This document shows positions 24,677 to 35,200 of a stretch of 64,000 bases of DNA, in pieces (position 1 is the stretch's first letter; each line of letters starts with the position of its first letter). The position numbers were made by a program, and so were the translations under genes. The notes beneath the pieces are model-generated. The model did no database searches and had not been told where the DNA came from. It was given only the letters and a program-made list of their open reading frames with translations. This stretch comes from Dialister succinatiphilus YIT 11850 (GTDB lineage: Bacteria > Bacillota > Negativicutes > Veillonellales > Dialisteraceae), in contig NZ_JH591187.1 of NCBI RefSeq assembly GCF_000242435.1, forward strand, positions 1,004,291 through 1,068,290. Reading direction: 5' to 3'.

Positions 24677-26728
24677 TTACACCAGTTTGCTGAAGTCACC
24701 CCAGGCATCGAAGAAGGAGAGAGTCTTAAGAAGCTGGGAAATACGGTTGTTCTTCACCGCTTCATCCTTCACCATAACCATGACGTTGTCCAGGTAATCA
24801 TTGATGGGCGCCGTCAGTTCTTTCAGATAGGGAAGGGCATCAGCGTAGCGGTATTCCCTGTACAGCGGTTCCACGGCTGCCATGGCTTTGGCAAGAGCAG
24901 CTTCCAGATTCTTTTCCGCATCTTCCTCAAAGAGGGCCGGATCCACCTTGCCGCCGGTTTTACCTTTGGTAATGTTGGCCAGACGGGTTACAGCCTGACG
25001 GAGATCGGCTTCCTCTTTCAGATGGCTTTCCGTCATAGCCTGGGCCCTCAGGAAGATGGCATAAATGTCATCCACCGGACCTGCCAGTACGGCATCGATG
25101 ATATCGTAGGCAATGCCATTGTCCAGAAGAATAGCGCGGATACGCTGACGGAAGAAATCTTCCACCTGGGAAAGGACCTTGTCCTTCAGTTCCTGTTCAC
25201 CGGGAAGCAGTGCCAGGGCTTTGGCAATGCCCCGGCGAATATCCCAGTGAATCTTTCCATCGGTCAGGATATTCACAGCGCCGATGGTCTGACGGCGGAG
25301 TGCGAAGGGATCCTGGGAACCGGTAGGAATCAGACCTCTCAGGAAGGTAGCAGAAAGGTTGTCCAGCTTGTCAGCCAGAGAAAGGGCACGGCCGATAGAT
25401 TCCTTTGGCAGAATATCTCCGGAAAAACGGGGCATGTACTGTTCGAAAATGGCCTGGGCCACTTCCGGCTTTTCCCCATCCAGCAGAGCATATTCCTTTC
25501 CCATTTCACCCTGGAGTTCCGTGAATTCAGTAACCATGCCGGTAGCCAGATCCGACTTGGACAGGAAGGCAGCTCTGTCAGCATCCTTCATTTCCTCATC
25601 GGTGAAATTCCAGTCTTTTCCAATGAAAGCAGTAAGCTTCTGCAGACGGTCTGCCTTATCCCGCATATCTCCCAGGCCTTCCTGGTAGTTAATGCGGGTG
25701 AGATCATCCCGATGACCTTCCAGTGTCTTCTTCCGGTCATTTTCAAAGAAGAATTTCGCATCATCCAGACGGGCCCGCAGCACCTTTTCATTGCCATGCT
25801 GCACGTTTTCCAGAGCCTTGGTGCCGCCGTTTCTCACAGTCAGGAAATAGGGCATAAGGCTTCCGTCTTCCTTTCGTACCGGATAGTACCTCTGATGGTC
25901 ACGCATGGGGGTAACCACAGCCGGTACCGGCAGCTTCAGGAATTCATCATCGATTCTGCCGTAAAGAGGCGTGGGGTATTCCACCAGGTAGTTGATTTCT
26001 TCCAGAAGATCCGCATTGTGCCATACATGGCCGCCCAGTTTTTCTGCTGTTTCCAGAAGGCCCTTCTGAATCATGTTCCGTCTTTCATCATGATCCACAA
26101 TAACGAAGGCCTTTCTCATGGTTTCCTTATAATCTTCCGGTTTGTCAATGGTCACCGGTTCTTTGCAGAGGAAACGATGGCCCCGGCTTACGCGGCCGCT
26201 CTTCACATGGGCAAATTCCACAGGAATTACCTTGTCATCGGCCAGTGCCACAATCCACCGTACAGGACGGATGAAATGGGCTTCTTCATCGGCCCAGCGC
26301 ATGCTTCTGGTGAAATTAAGACCTGTAATGAGGGAGAGGAAAAGATCCGGCAATACATCTTCCACTGCCTTGCCCTGGTTCACCACATGGGCCCAGGTAT
26401 AATCCCCTTCCTTCACCAGCTGGGACGGGTCAATGTGCTGGCCCCGGGCAAATCCCTGGGCTGCGCGGGTGGGGTTTCCATCAGCATCAAAAGCCGCTTT
26501 AATGGAAGGGCCCCGCTTCTTGACTTCTTCATCCGGCTGGCGGTCGGCAGCATCCTTCACCAGCACTGCCAGCCGTCTGGGGGTGGCATAAACTTTGATT
26601 TCATGGAAGGAAATGCGATTTTCTTCAAACTTTGCACGGGACAGTTCCTTCAGCTGTTCCACTACGCCAGCCATAATGTTGGCAGGCATTTCCTCTGTTC
26701 CGATTTCCAAAAGAAGATTCTTACTCAT
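24677..26728 (-). CDS. glyS: Glycyl-tRNA synthetase beta subunit
   Basis: Large subunit of the two-subunit (bacterial type) glycyl-tRNA synthetase; binds and helps aminoacylate tRNA-Gly. The 683 residues match the family. It begins [16 protein letters not shown] and holds the conserved [11 protein letters not shown] and [12 protein letters not shown] blocks, with a C-terminal anticodon-binding region. The start overlaps the glyQ stop by 4 bp. It lost its original downstream neighbour contact with sodA when the mobile element integrated just beyond its terminator. Confidence 0.97.
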   Translation of the reverse strand: MSKNLLLEIGTEEMPANIMAGVVEQLKELSRAKFEENRISFHEIKVYATPRRLAVLVKDAADRQPDEEVKKRGPSIKAAFDADGNPTRAAQGFARGQHIDPSQLVKEGDYTWAHVVNQGKAVEDVLPDLFLSLITGLNFTRSMRWADEEAHFIRPVRWIVALADDKVIPVEFAHVKSGRVSRGHRFLCKEPVTIDKPEDYKETMRKAFVIVDHDERRNMIQKGLLETAEKLGGHVWHNADLLEEINYLVEYPTPLYGRIDDEFLKLPVPAVVTPMRDHQRYYPVRKEDGSLMPYFLTVRNGGTKALENVQHGNEKVLRARLDDAKFFFENDRKKTLEGHRDDLTRINYQEGLGDMRDKADRLQKLTAFIGKDWNFTDEEMKDADRAAFLSKSDLATGMVTEFTELQGEMGKEYALLDGEKPEVAQAIFEQYMPRFSGDILPKESIGRALSLADKLDNLSATFLRGLIPTGSQDPFALRRQTIGAVNILTDGKIHWDIRRGIAKALALLPGEQELKDKVLSQVEDFFRQRIRAILLDNGIAYDIIDAVLAGPVDDIYAIFLRAQAMTESHLKEEADLRQAVTRLANITKGKTGGKVDPALFEEDAEKNLEAALAKAMAAVEPLYREYRYADALPYLKELTAPINDYLDNVMVMVKDEAVKNNRISQLLKTLSFFDAWGDFSKLV

Positions 26729-27606
26729 TTTCCTTCACTTCCTTTCAGCATGGGGAATCCCAGTTCCTTTCTCTTCTTCAGCCAGCCCTTGGCGCACATT
26801 CTGGCCAGATTTCTGACCCGGGCAATATATTCCGTCCTTTCAGACAGGGAAATGGCACCGGCAGCGTCCAGAAGATTGAAAGAATGGGAGCATTTCAGTA
26901 CATAATCATAGGCAGGAAGCACCATGCCTGCTTTCACTACCCTCTTGGCTTCTGCTTCATACATGTCAAAGAGCTTGAAAAGCATGTCGTGATCCGACAG
27001 CTCATAGCTGTATACAGACTGTTCATATTCATTTTCGTGCCAGATATCGCCGTAGGTCACGCCGTCAGTCCATTCCAGATCATACACATTGTCCTTTTCC
27101 TGAATGTACATGGCAATACGTTCCAGGCCGTAGGTGATTTCCACAGCCACCGGATGTTCATCAATGCCGCCTACCTGCTGGAAATAGGTGAACTGGGTGA
27201 TTTCCATGCCATCCAGCCATACTTCCCAGCCGATACCCCAGGCCCCCAGTGTCGGAGACTCCCAGTTATCCTCTACGAAACGGATATCATGTTCTTCAGG
27301 GTCAATGCCCAGTTCCTTCAAAGATTCCAGATAGGTTTCCTGAATATTGTTGGGAGACGGCTTCATAATAACCTGGAACTGATGGTGCTGGTAGAGACGG
27401 TTCGGGTTTTCACCGTAACGGCCGTCATCAGGACGGCGGGATGGTTCTACATAGGCCACATTCCAGGGTTCCGGTCCGATAACCCGAAGGAAAGTGGCAG
27501 GATTCATGGTGCCTGCACCCTTTTCCGTGTCGTAAGCTTCGCCAAGTACGCAGCCCTCTTTCGACCAGAACTTCTGGAGTGCTAAAACAATCTGCTGAAA
27601 TGTCAT
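26725..27606 (-). CDS. glyQ: Glycyl-tRNA synthetase alpha subunit
   Basis: Catalytic class II subunit that activates glycine. The 293 residues begin [19 protein letters not shown]. Motifs include [30 protein letters not shown] split over the dimer and motif-2 regions, and [23 protein letters not shown] precedes the ATG. It is the first gene of glyQS and is controlled by the T-box leader just upstream. Confidence 0.97.
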   Translation of the reverse strand: MTFQQIVLALQKFWSKEGCVLGEAYDTEKGAGTMNPATFLRVIGPEPWNVAYVEPSRRPDDGRYGENPNRLYQHHQFQVIMKPSPNNIQETYLESLKELGIDPEEHDIRFVEDNWESPTLGAWGIGWEVWLDGMEITQFTYFQQVGGIDEHPVAVEITYGLERIAMYIQEKDNVYDLEWTDGVTYGDIWHENEYEQSVYSYELSDHDMLFKLFDMYEAEAKRVVKAGMVLPAYDYVLKCSHSFNLLDAAGAISLSERTEYIARVRNLARMCAKGWLKKRKELGFPMLKGSEGK

Positions 27607-27626
27607 ATGTCCTCCTAAAACAATAT

Positions 27627-27830
27627 AAAAATCCCTGTAACAAGTAAGTTACAGGGACGAGTTACAGGGATACCTGACCCGCGGTTCCACCCTCATTGGC
27701 CAATGGCCCGCCTTCATTCATAGCAGCCCTACTCCGTTCAGGCAGCAGCTCCGAAACGCCTTCCGCATCCTGCCGGTCTCTCACCCTCACCGGCTCGCTG
27801 CTTATGCGTACTCCTTTTCATCATCACCGT
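27627..27830 (-). promoter_or_regulatory. T-box riboswitch (glycine) in the glyQS leader
   Basis: The minus-strand leader contains the T-box core GGGTGGAACCGCGGG (complement within 27674-27693). A terminator stem follows (TCCCTGTAAC / GTTACAGGGA, about 27632-27656) with a T-rich tail. Uncharged tRNA-Gly would pair with the T-box bulge and the specifier loop and prevent termination. The upstream limit of the leader is approximate and the specifier codon was not fixed by folding. Confidence 0.92.
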
Positions 27831-27879
27831 AGTTATGGAAACATTCTAGCAAATATGAGAAGGATTGTAAAGGGGATAA

Positions 27880-28006
27880 ACGAAAGGTTCTTAAGATGGG
27901 TAAGCCCTGGGACGGAAGGTTCCAAGGCTTGACAGCACCTGTGGCGCCAAAGATTGTGGACTGCCCTTCTGGCAATAATGATAAGGTCAGCGTTATGTGC
28001 TGACCT
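27880..28006. repeat. Short relative of the hairpin island at 62.3 kb
   Basis: GGTTCTTAAGAT and the stretch GTGGACTGCCCTTCTGGC-AATAATGATAAGGTCAGCGTTA resemble 62290-62515 (GGTTCTTAGGAT ... GTGGATTACCCTTCGGGC-AATAATTATGAAGTCAGCGTTA). GGTCAGC/GCTGACC forms a hairpin here. It looks like a deleted copy of a dispersed non-coding repeat. Confidence 0.5.
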
Positions 28007-28102
28007 TCCTGCCATCATCCTGAGTAAAGCAAAGGATAATGTCTGACTGTCTGTTCTCTATGGTCTCTTCCGGAAATACAGTCCAGCGGTAAGCCGCCCC
28101 AT

Positions 28103-28705
28103 CTACTCTTTAATCTCCTTCCCCACATGAGGCGAGATGATTTTTTCTCTGGCGTATTCCCAGAGGATTTGAGAGCCTTCGGCAGTATGCTCGTTTCTTT
28201 TTAAAATCTGGGACAGATGGACGCCATGCTCTTTCCATGCCTTCCCGCCGGTATAGTCATTCAGCATCATGGGCTGGATATTGTCCATGGTGTGGGCGAA
28301 ACGGGCTTCCGGTGTGTCGGCCCTTTCAAATTCATCCCACAGGGCCCGAAGTTTCTTTCCTTCTTCCGGAATCATGCCGAAAAGTCTATCGGCGCTTTGG
28401 GCTTCTCTATCGTGCTGTTCCTGTTTGCTGACTCCTGCATAGGCATAGGTGTCACCGGCATAAATTTCCACCAGGTCATGAACCAGCAGCATGGACACCG
28501 TTTTGAGCACATCGATTTTCTCATTGCTGTATTCTGAAAGCATAATGGCCATAATGGCCATATGCCAGGCATGTTCCGCATCGTCCTCCATGCGCCGGGC
28601 GCCGGTCACGTAGGTCTGGCGGGTAATCAGTTTTTCCTTGTCAATTTCACGGAAGAAATCAAAAAGGCGGTCCAGCTTTTCTTCTTCGTTTTTGTCCATC
28701 ATCAT
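28103..28705 (-). CDS. HD-domain phosphohydrolase (YfbR / HDDC2-like 5'-nucleotidase)
   Basis: About 200 residues. The HD metal site is visible as AEHAWHMA near residue 47, VHDLVEIYAGD near residue 75 and HTMDNIQPM later. This matches the family that dephosphorylates deoxynucleoside 5'-monophosphates. Three ATG codons stand in a row at the start, overlapping the stop of the upstream TVP38 gene (GAATGATGATGG), so the exact start within 6 bp is uncertain. Translation is probably coupled. Confidence 0.8.
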   Translation of the reverse strand: MMMDKNEEEKLDRLFDFFREIDKEKLITRQTYVTGARRMEDDAEHAWHMAIMAIMLSEYSNEKIDVLKTVSMLLVHDLVEIYAGDTYAYAGVSKQEQHDREAQSADRLFGMIPEEGKKLRALWDEFERADTPEARFAHTMDNIQPMMLNDYTGGKAWKEHGVHLSQILKRNEHTAEGSQILWEYAREKIISPHVGKEIKE

Positions 28706-29400
28706 TCTTCACTCACTTTCCTATTTCTCCTGTCCCATATGAAAAAGATGGCATATAAAAGGATGGAAATCCCGATAACCACGCCCAGGCGCAGGGGATT
28801 CTGGTGGATGGTCACCGTATCATGGCCAATGAGCGCCTCCAGGGCAGTGGCAGGAAATTTGCCGATAAAGGAAGCCAGTATATAGTCCCGAAAGCTCATT
28901 TTCGAAAGGGCGCCAAAAGCATTCAGCGCTGCTGCCGGGAAATAGGGAATCACCCGGGCTATCATCATGATCCGGAAGCCCTCGCTCCTGCTTTTCTCAT
29001 CCCATTCCTGCAGTTTCCTGTTTCCTGAAATCAGTTTTTCCGCTGTATCCCGAAGGAAAGTACGGAAAAAGAGAAAACTGATGCCGGCACCCACAGTCTC
29101 CGCTGCCCAGGCCAGAAGGATGCCTGGCACAATGCCGAAAATCAAAGTGCAGGCCGTAGAAAAAATCATGGCCGGCGGAAATCCCACCGCGTTCATGACG
29201 GCAGTCAGCAGGAAAGCAAACGCCACCGCCCACCGGCCGAAGGAATGGATATAGGCTGCAATCTCAAAAATTTCTCCCCGCTGCAGAAGATGCCAGATTT
29301 CATAAAAAGTGGCTGGACTTGCCAGATAAAAGCCGCCAAAAAGGAAAATCACCGCTAAAGCCAGGGCTATTTTCACCAGCAGCTGCTTATGGTCTTTCAT
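28702..29400 (-). CDS. TVP38/TMEM64 family membrane protein
   Basis: About 232 residues with five or six membrane segments. It belongs to the SNARE-associated/VTT (DedA-like) superfamily, with the FPPAMIFSTACTLIFGI and RVIPYFPAAALNAFGAL blocks typical of it. Members are linked to lipid scrambling or membrane homeostasis, but the role here is not known. The start at 29400 follows AGGAGGTATTCT; a reading from 29580 would overrun untranslated leader. The stop overlaps the HD phosphohydrolase start by 4 bp. Confidence 0.85.
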   Translation of the reverse strand: MKDHKQLLVKIALALAVIFLFGGFYLASPATFYEIWHLLQRGEIFEIAAYIHSFGRWAVAFAFLLTAVMNAVGFPPAMIFSTACTLIFGIVPGILLAWAAETVGAGISFLFFRTFLRDTAEKLISGNRKLQEWDEKSRSEGFRIMMIARVIPYFPAAALNAFGALSKMSFRDYILASFIGKFPATALEALIGHDTVTIHQNPLRLGVVIGISILLYAIFFIWDRRNRKVSEE

Positions 29401-29554
29401 AGAATACCTCCTGATGGGGATTATTATATCATACGGGGAAAGAGAGATGTCGAACAGTGTGTATGCACCGGCTGGGCGGTGTCTCATAAAAAAATGGACC
29501 CCCTGCTGTTCTTTTTCACCCTGAGCCAGAAGAAAAGGCTTTTTCATTCCACTA

Positions 29555-29590
29555 TAAAAACCGGCAGGCCTCTGAAGCAATGCCTGCCGG
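29555..29590 (-). terminator. Terminator of the WG-repeat gene
   Basis: A perfect CCGGCAGGC / GCCTGCCGG stem is followed on the minus strand by TTTTTATAG. It lies 15 bp beyond the WG gene stop. Confidence 0.9.
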
Positions 29591-29604
29591 TAATAGAGTC
29601 AAGT

Positions 29605-31389
29605 TTACAGAATATCCAGATCATCATAGGAAGGTTTGACTACAAACCGTCCCGTTGTATCAATGAGGCCCCACTTGCCTCTGATTTTCACGCCGGCCCT
29701 TCCATCATGGAACGGTGTCACATCGGAAGCTTCTTCCTGGAAAGTAATGCGATCTTTACCGTCAGGGCCTGCAAATTTCCAGCCCTCCTTCGTCTTCACC
29801 GGAATGAGACCGTCCCCTTCCCTGGAAAGGGCCCGGAACACCGGCTCTGTGATGACAGTGCCATCTTTGGAAATCAGACCCCACCGGTCTTTCAGCTTAT
29901 AGCCGTAGATCCCGTTTCCAAGAGCAGAGAAGGAATCATAGGAAAAGGGGACAAGGGTGCTGCCATTATACATGGAAAGGATGCCCCATTTCTTACTGTC
30001 ATTCTGAGCCAGAAGCACATGGTCCTCTTCTTCCGGAATCAGACCGGGGTACACGGTGTGGGCAATGAAGGTGCCTTCTTTGTTTACCCAGCCGTACCGG
30101 CCGTTATTGCGAATCAGGATGCCCTGTTCACCCCGTTTGAAGACCCTGTCATTGGAAGGACTGGCAATGACCCTTCCGCTGCTGTTGATGTAGCCCCGCT
30201 GCACCCGGATGGTAGACACCGTTTCATAATCATAATACCAGGGATCCCACACAGGGAAACCGATGCCCCAGCCAAAGGGATGGTGGTAATGATGATGGTG
30301 GTGATACCAGTGTCCCCAGCCCCAGCCGATGCCGATGGTTACCGGGAAGCGGCGCATGACGGCCGTTTCCCCTACCTCACCGGTGCGGACTTCGGCCAGC
30401 CCTCCTTCAAAAGGATAGAGCTTGTCAAATTCCGCCATGAAAGCTATGGTGCCATCCGGTCTGGCATACCCATTGCCATCGGTAGTTTTCACGCCGGCCA
30501 GCCCTTCCGAGAAAGGCGTCAGCACTGCCTTGAACTGGGGTTTTGCCGTAATCTGGCCTTCATTGTTCATAAAGCCCCAGAGCTTTCCTGCGTCCTCCAC
30601 GGCCGTCATATGCTCACTGAATACAGGCACCACCGCCTTGTACACCGTGGGCACCACTTCCTGTCCCTTTCCATCGATGAAGCCCCAGTGATTCTGGTTA
30701 TCTTCCACCGCCAGAAGGCCATCGCTGTATGAAGGACCGGAATCTTTGTAATGAGGCGCCACCACTTCTTTTCCTTCTCTGTCAATGACGCCCCAGCGGC
30801 CTTTGCTCCTCACCGGCGCCAGGCCATCCTCAAAATAACGGGCCTCCTGGTACACCGGAGTGATTTCCTTTCCATCTATGGAAAGATAGCCGTACTTCCC
30901 GTCCACCTTCACAATGGCCATATCATTTTGGAAATCAGAAACCTGCTCGAAGGTTTTATCGGAAATCTTCGTGCCGTCCTTCCGGTAGAAAGAAATACGT
31001 TTATCCTTCCCCTGCACTGCCAGGGCGCCGTCCTTCCACACGGAACGGGTTTCATAGGAAACAGGAACAACCACATGTCCCTGCCGGTTATAAAAACCGC
31101 GAAGGCCCTTCTCCTCTACTTCCACCAGATTCTCCCGGCCCGGCTCGCTGTCCACATCATCATCCTTCACATCAGGATCCGACAGACTGATGCCCACCTT
31201 ATCATAGGAAAGAGGAATCACCTGTTGTCCACTGCCATCAACAGCTCCCCACTTTCCATTCGACTTCACCGCTGCCGCAAAAGGCAGGGCCTCTTCCTTC
31301 GGTGCGTCAGGCCCTTCATTGGCATAGGAGGAAAAAGAAAAACATAAAAACCCTGCCGCCAGGGCAGCCATTATTTTTTTATGTACCAT
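29605..31389 (-). CDS. Exported WG-repeat protein with a His/Trp-rich insert
   Basis: About 594 residues. A signal peptide (MVHKKIMAALAAGFLCFSFSSYA) precedes many WG repeats of the form GKWGxxDxxGxxVxPxxYD, roughly 12-14 copies along the whole length. Residues about 355-390 break the pattern with a GWGWGHW stretch, seven His around one Tyr, and Trp-rich sequence. This could bind metal or anchor to the envelope. The start at 31389 follows GAGGTGATTTCC; a reading to 31434 lacks support. WG proteins have no established enzymatic role. Probably periplasmic or surface-exposed. Confidence 0.85.
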   Translation of the reverse strand: MVHKKIMAALAAGFLCFSFSSYANEGPDAPKEEALPFAAAVKSNGKWGAVDGSGQQVIPLSYDKVGISLSDPDVKDDDVDSEPGRENLVEVEEKGLRGFYNRQGHVVVPVSYETRSVWKDGALAVQGKDKRISFYRKDGTKISDKTFEQVSDFQNDMAIVKVDGKYGYLSIDGKEITPVYQEARYFEDGLAPVRSKGRWGVIDREGKEVVAPHYKDSGPSYSDGLLAVEDNQNHWGFIDGKGQEVVPTVYKAVVPVFSEHMTAVEDAGKLWGFMNNEGQITAKPQFKAVLTPFSEGLAGVKTTDGNGYARPDGTIAFMAEFDKLYPFEGGLAEVRTGEVGETAVMRRFPVTIGIGWGWGHWYHHHHHYHHPFGWGIGFPVWDPWYYDYETVSTIRVQRGYINSSGRVIASPSNDRVFKRGEQGILIRNNGRYGWVNKEGTFIAHTVYPGLIPEEEDHVLLAQNDSKKWGILSMYNGSTLVPFSYDSFSALGNGIYGYKLKDRWGLISKDGTVITEPVFRALSREGDGLIPVKTKEGWKFAGPDGKDRITFQEEASDVTPFHDGRAGVKIRGKWGLIDTTGRFVVKPSYDDLDIL

Positions 31390-31458
31390 GGAAATCACCT
31401 CACCATGAAATAGTAACGAATAGTCAATACCCATCTCTATTGTAGCACATGGAAGAAA

Positions 31459-31736
31459 AGTTTCCTGTCGCTATGAATATCATCTTTCCCACGCCGCACA
31501 AAAAACTTGTCGCAAATAGTTTCCTGTTGCTATGAATACCATCCTCCCTGCGCCGCGCAGAAAACCTGTCGCAAGCAGTTTCCCATCGCTATGAACATCA
31601 TCTTCCCCACACCATGCAGGAAACTTTTCGCAAGCAGTTTCCCATCGCTATGAACATCATCTTCCCCACGCCGGATAGGAAACTTTTCGCAAGCAGTTTC
31701 CTGTCCATAGGAATACCATTCTCCCTCGCCGGACAG
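31459..31736. repeat. Five tandem copies of a 59-bp repeat (GTTTCC/GGAAAC family)
   Basis: AGTTTCC begins at 31459, 31518, 31577, 31636 and 31695, an exact 59-bp period. Each unit reads AGTTTCC, then (C/T)(A/G)T-GCTATGAA, ATCATC, TTCCC, CGCCG, GGAAACT and TTTTCGCAAGC. GGAAACT and the next AGTTTCC form a palindromic core around about 10 nt. Copies 3 and 4 are nearly identical; copies 1 and 5 are diverged. The array lies in the divergent region between the WG gene and the small membrane gene. Confidence 0.9.
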
Positions 31737-31798
31737 TCCCCCCTTGCCCCATTCCATTCCATAGTCCATAATAAAGAAAAGCAAAAGGAGTGCATACC

Positions 31799-32182
31799 AT
31801 GGAACACAATTATCTTTTTGACGGCGTGGCCGTCCTCATCATTCTCTGGTTTATTAAGTCCTATTTTCTCGGCAGAGCCTCTACGGAAGAGGAAAAATTT
31901 TTATATCGGGAAGCGCCCAGATGGCTTCTCTATTTCACCAGCGGCCTTGTCTGCGTCACCCTGCTGATGATGGTATTGGTGGATTTCGGCATAGTTCCGG
32001 GCATTCCCCAGGAAAGCACCTTCCGCCTCACCGTGGCATCCCTGCTCCTGTGGCTCGCCATGGCCCTGTATACCCGATGGAACTGGGGCGTCCACATAGC
32101 AGACCGTGACCTCAGGGGAAAGAATAACCGGAAAATGCTTCTTCTCCTCCTTCTCATGGCCTTCCTGGCATCCACATTGTAA
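31799..32182 (+). CDS. Small membrane protein of unknown function
   Basis: About 127 residues with an N-terminal segment (YLFDGVAVLIILWFIKSYF), two central membrane segments and a C-terminal Leu-rich segment. No family was recognised. The ATG at 31799 follows AAAAGGAG with 8-nt spacing; a GTG at 31790 is in frame but overlaps that site. It is one of few plus-strand genes here, divergent from the WG gene and convergent with smc. Confidence 0.65.
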   Translation: MEHNYLFDGVAVLIILWFIKSYFLGRASTEEEKFLYREAPRWLLYFTSGLVCVTLLMMVLVDFGIVPGIPQESTFRLTVASLLLWLAMALYTRWNWGVHIADRDLRGKNNRKMLLLLLLMAFLASTL

Positions 32183-32190
32183 ATAAAACC

Positions 32191-32236
32191 CATGTCAAAT
32201 GGCGCCTGTCACAAAGACAGACGCCATTTTGACATG
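32191..32236 (-). terminator. Terminator between smc and the small membrane gene
   Basis: A stem of about 20 bp (CATGTCAAAtGGCGcCTGTC and complement) with an ACAAA loop. On the minus strand it is followed by GGTTTTATTT, so it mainly serves smc. Confidence 0.8.
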
Positions 32237-32260
32237 GATGGGCCATAAGCGCAATGCCCA

Positions 32261-35200
32261 CTACTCCACATAATCCTTCATTTTCACCGTAATCAGGGAA
32301 GATACCCCTTTTTCGGCCATGGTGACGCCCTGCAGGGTGTCTGCAAATTCCATGGTCTTTTTTCTATGGGAAATGACGATGAACTGGGTTTTCTTTTTAT
32401 AGTCCGCAATCATGCGGCTGTACCGTTCCACATTGGCATCGTCCAGGGCTGCATCGATTTCATCTACGAAGCAGAAAGGCGCTGGGCGGAAGGCCATGAA
32501 GGAAATGAGGAGAGCAATCACTGTCAGAGCCCTTTCGCCGCCGGACATGAGGGACAGGGGCTGCCGTTTCTTGCCGGGAAGCTGGAGGTACATTTCCACG
32601 CCGCCCTCCAGCGGATGGGCTTCGTCGGTAAGCTCCAGCCGGGCCCGGCCGCCCTGGAACATGAGCTGCATAATGCGGCCGAATTCCTGGTTAATTTCCT
32701 TGAAAGCCCTGCTGAACTGGTCAGTCATAGTTTGATCAATGTCGCGAATCACCGTTTCCAGACCGTTTCTGGCCTTCGTCAGATCCTCTATCTGTTCTTC
32801 ATAGAATGTCCGCTTGTCCAGCTGCTTCTGGTAGTCCTCCTCGCCATTGGGATTCACCTGGCCCAGAGCGGAGAGCTTCTGGGAAAGGCTTTCCTCTTCC
32901 TTCCTCATATCTGCCATAGAGCCGGGAAGCCGGAGAGCTTCCGCCTCCTGTCGGGTCATATGGTTTTCCGAAAGCCGGCGCAGCTCCTCTTCTTCCTGGG
33001 CTTTGAAATTGTCAATTCGTCCCTGTCGTTCCGCCATATCCCGTTTCACTTTAGACGACTGTTCCTGGGTCTTTCGCCAGGATTCCTCCAGTTTCTTCTG
33101 TTCCATGGCGAACCGGTCCGAATCATCCTGCATGCGGGACTGATTCTGCTGCCGGTCCTGCCACAGGGACTCGGCTTTCCGGAATTCCTCCTTCAGCCTT
33201 TCCATGTCCTCCTTCAGCACCTGCAGAAGTTTTTCATTTTCTTTCTTTTCTTCTTCCAATTTGGCCCGGTCCGCCTGCTGCTCTGCCAGCGCTTTTTCCC
33301 GGTCCTCTTTCATGCGCTTTCCGAAGGCCAGGGATTCCCGGGCCTTGGTAAGGGACACATGGATGGAAAGGATTTCTCCATTCTTTTCTTCCAGTTTCTT
33401 TTTCAGCTTTTCGCTTTCCTCATCTTCTTCCATTTCCGGAATTTGCGCCAGCTTTTCCAGATTTTCGGAAATATGGGTTCTCCGCTCTTCTCTTTCTCTC
33501 AGTTCCAGGTCCCGTTTTTTCTTCAGCGCCATTTCCTCTTCTGTCGCCTTCTCTTGGTCTTCCAGGGTCTTTTCCATCCCTTCCCTCCGGGCAGTGAGGG
33601 AGGCCAGGCTGACTTTCAAGGTCTGCCATTCTTCCCTTTCCTTCATGACCTTTCCCGCCAGGGTATCGCAGATATGGCCCTGCTCCTCCAGCTTTTGGCT
33701 GCATGTTTCCAGCACCTTTCGCCCCTCTTCTTCCTCTCGGGAGAGGCGGCGGATTTCCTGTTTCCTGCCAAAAAAGGTATTTTCCTTCTTCCTCATGGAG
33801 CCGCCGGTCATGGAGCCGCCAGCATTGATTAGCTGGCCGTCCAGGGTGACAATGCGGAACCGGTAGCGATATTTCTTTGCCACCCTTCTGGCATCATCCA
33901 AGGTTTCCGCAATCAGGGTCCGTCCCAGAAGGGACGTGAGGAGATCCCGGTACCGGTCATGGCAGGTTATCAAGTCCGATGCAATGCCGCAGATGCCCTT
34001 TTCCCCGGCAGCCTTCTGTTCCTCTCCGCCGTAGGCAGAAGGATGCATGGACTCCAGAGGAAAGAAGGTGGCTCTTCCGAGATGCCGTTCCTTCAGCCAG
34101 CGGATAATCCGGCCTGCCGCTTCAGTGGTATCCGTAACAATACAGGAAATCCGGCTGCCCAAGGCCACTTCCGCCGCTGTCGTATAGGCTTCCGGCACCT
34201 GCACCAGGTCCCCCAGAGGGCCATGAATGGATGTGCCAAAGAGATCCCGTCTGGCCATGATATTTTTGACTGCCATGGAAAAATCGGCATATTCCTTTTC
34301 CGCCCGATCCAGATAATTCTTCCTGGATCGGATGGCGGAAAGGGCAGACTCCTGCTTTCCCTTTTCATTCATCAGAGCAAAGCGCCGGTTTTCCTCCTCT
34401 TTCAAAAGAAGACTGTCCTTCTTTCCTGCTTCTTCCAATTCTGAAAGGCGCGCTGCCCCTTCTTTTTCTTCCTTCAGTGCGTGAGAAAGCTCCTTTTCCA
34501 GCGCTGCCAGTCGGTTTTTCTTCTCCTCTAGTGAAGAGAGAGCTTCTTCCCGTTCTGCTTCCAGCCTCTGCAGGGTCTCTTCCACATGGGACAGCTCCTG
34601 CTCCATCCGCATCTTTTCAGACATCTGCTGCCGGTTCACTTTCAGCTTTTCCGCATAGGAAGCCTCTGAACGGGCCAGGGCTTCTTCCAGAGCTTTCTTT
34701 TTCTCTTCTTCCTTCTCTTTCTTTTCGTTCCACTGGCGGCAGTCATCCACATAGCCCTGATACTCCTCTTCGCCGCTTCGAATTTCCTCTGCCAGTTCTG
34801 CTTCCGCTTCCTTCTGGTCCTCTTCAGCTGCTGCCAGTTCCCCTTTCTTTTCCTCGGCATGATGGAAACTTTCTTCCTTCACCCGGAAATCGCCGCGAAG
34901 CTCTTCCATTTTTTGCTGGGCTTCGGCGGTTTGCTGTCCCAGGCTGCGAAGGCCTTCCTGAAAATCAAGGGCCTGCTTTTCCAGCTTTTCCCTTTCCGCT
35001 GCCAGAGAGGACAGGGTGGTATCCCATTTTACATCTTCCTCTTCCAGATTCCGGTACTCCGTTTCATAACGGGACAGCATGCGGCCGATAGATGTCAGCT
35101 TCAGCACCGCCATAGAGGCAGTGACAGCGCTTTTCTTCTTCATAAGCTCCTTATAGACCCTGGCCTTTTCCGCCCCTTCCTTCAGAGGAATGAGCTGCTC

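Noticed and set aside
24281-26905. Long 874-codon plus-strand open frame
   Set aside because: It lies opposite glyS and part of glyQ, which have clear motifs. The plus-strand translation has no recognisable domain; it is a composition effect.
31459-31736. CRISPR-like array (24-bp palindromic core with about 35-bp intervals)
   Set aside because: The intervals are similar to one another and the cores diverge, so this is a 59-bp tandem repeat, not repeats with unique spacers. No cas genes are present.
31530-31807. Minus-strand frames within the 59-bp repeats
   Set aside because: They only translate the tandem repeat, giving repeated KLLAKSF-like peptides with no start signal.
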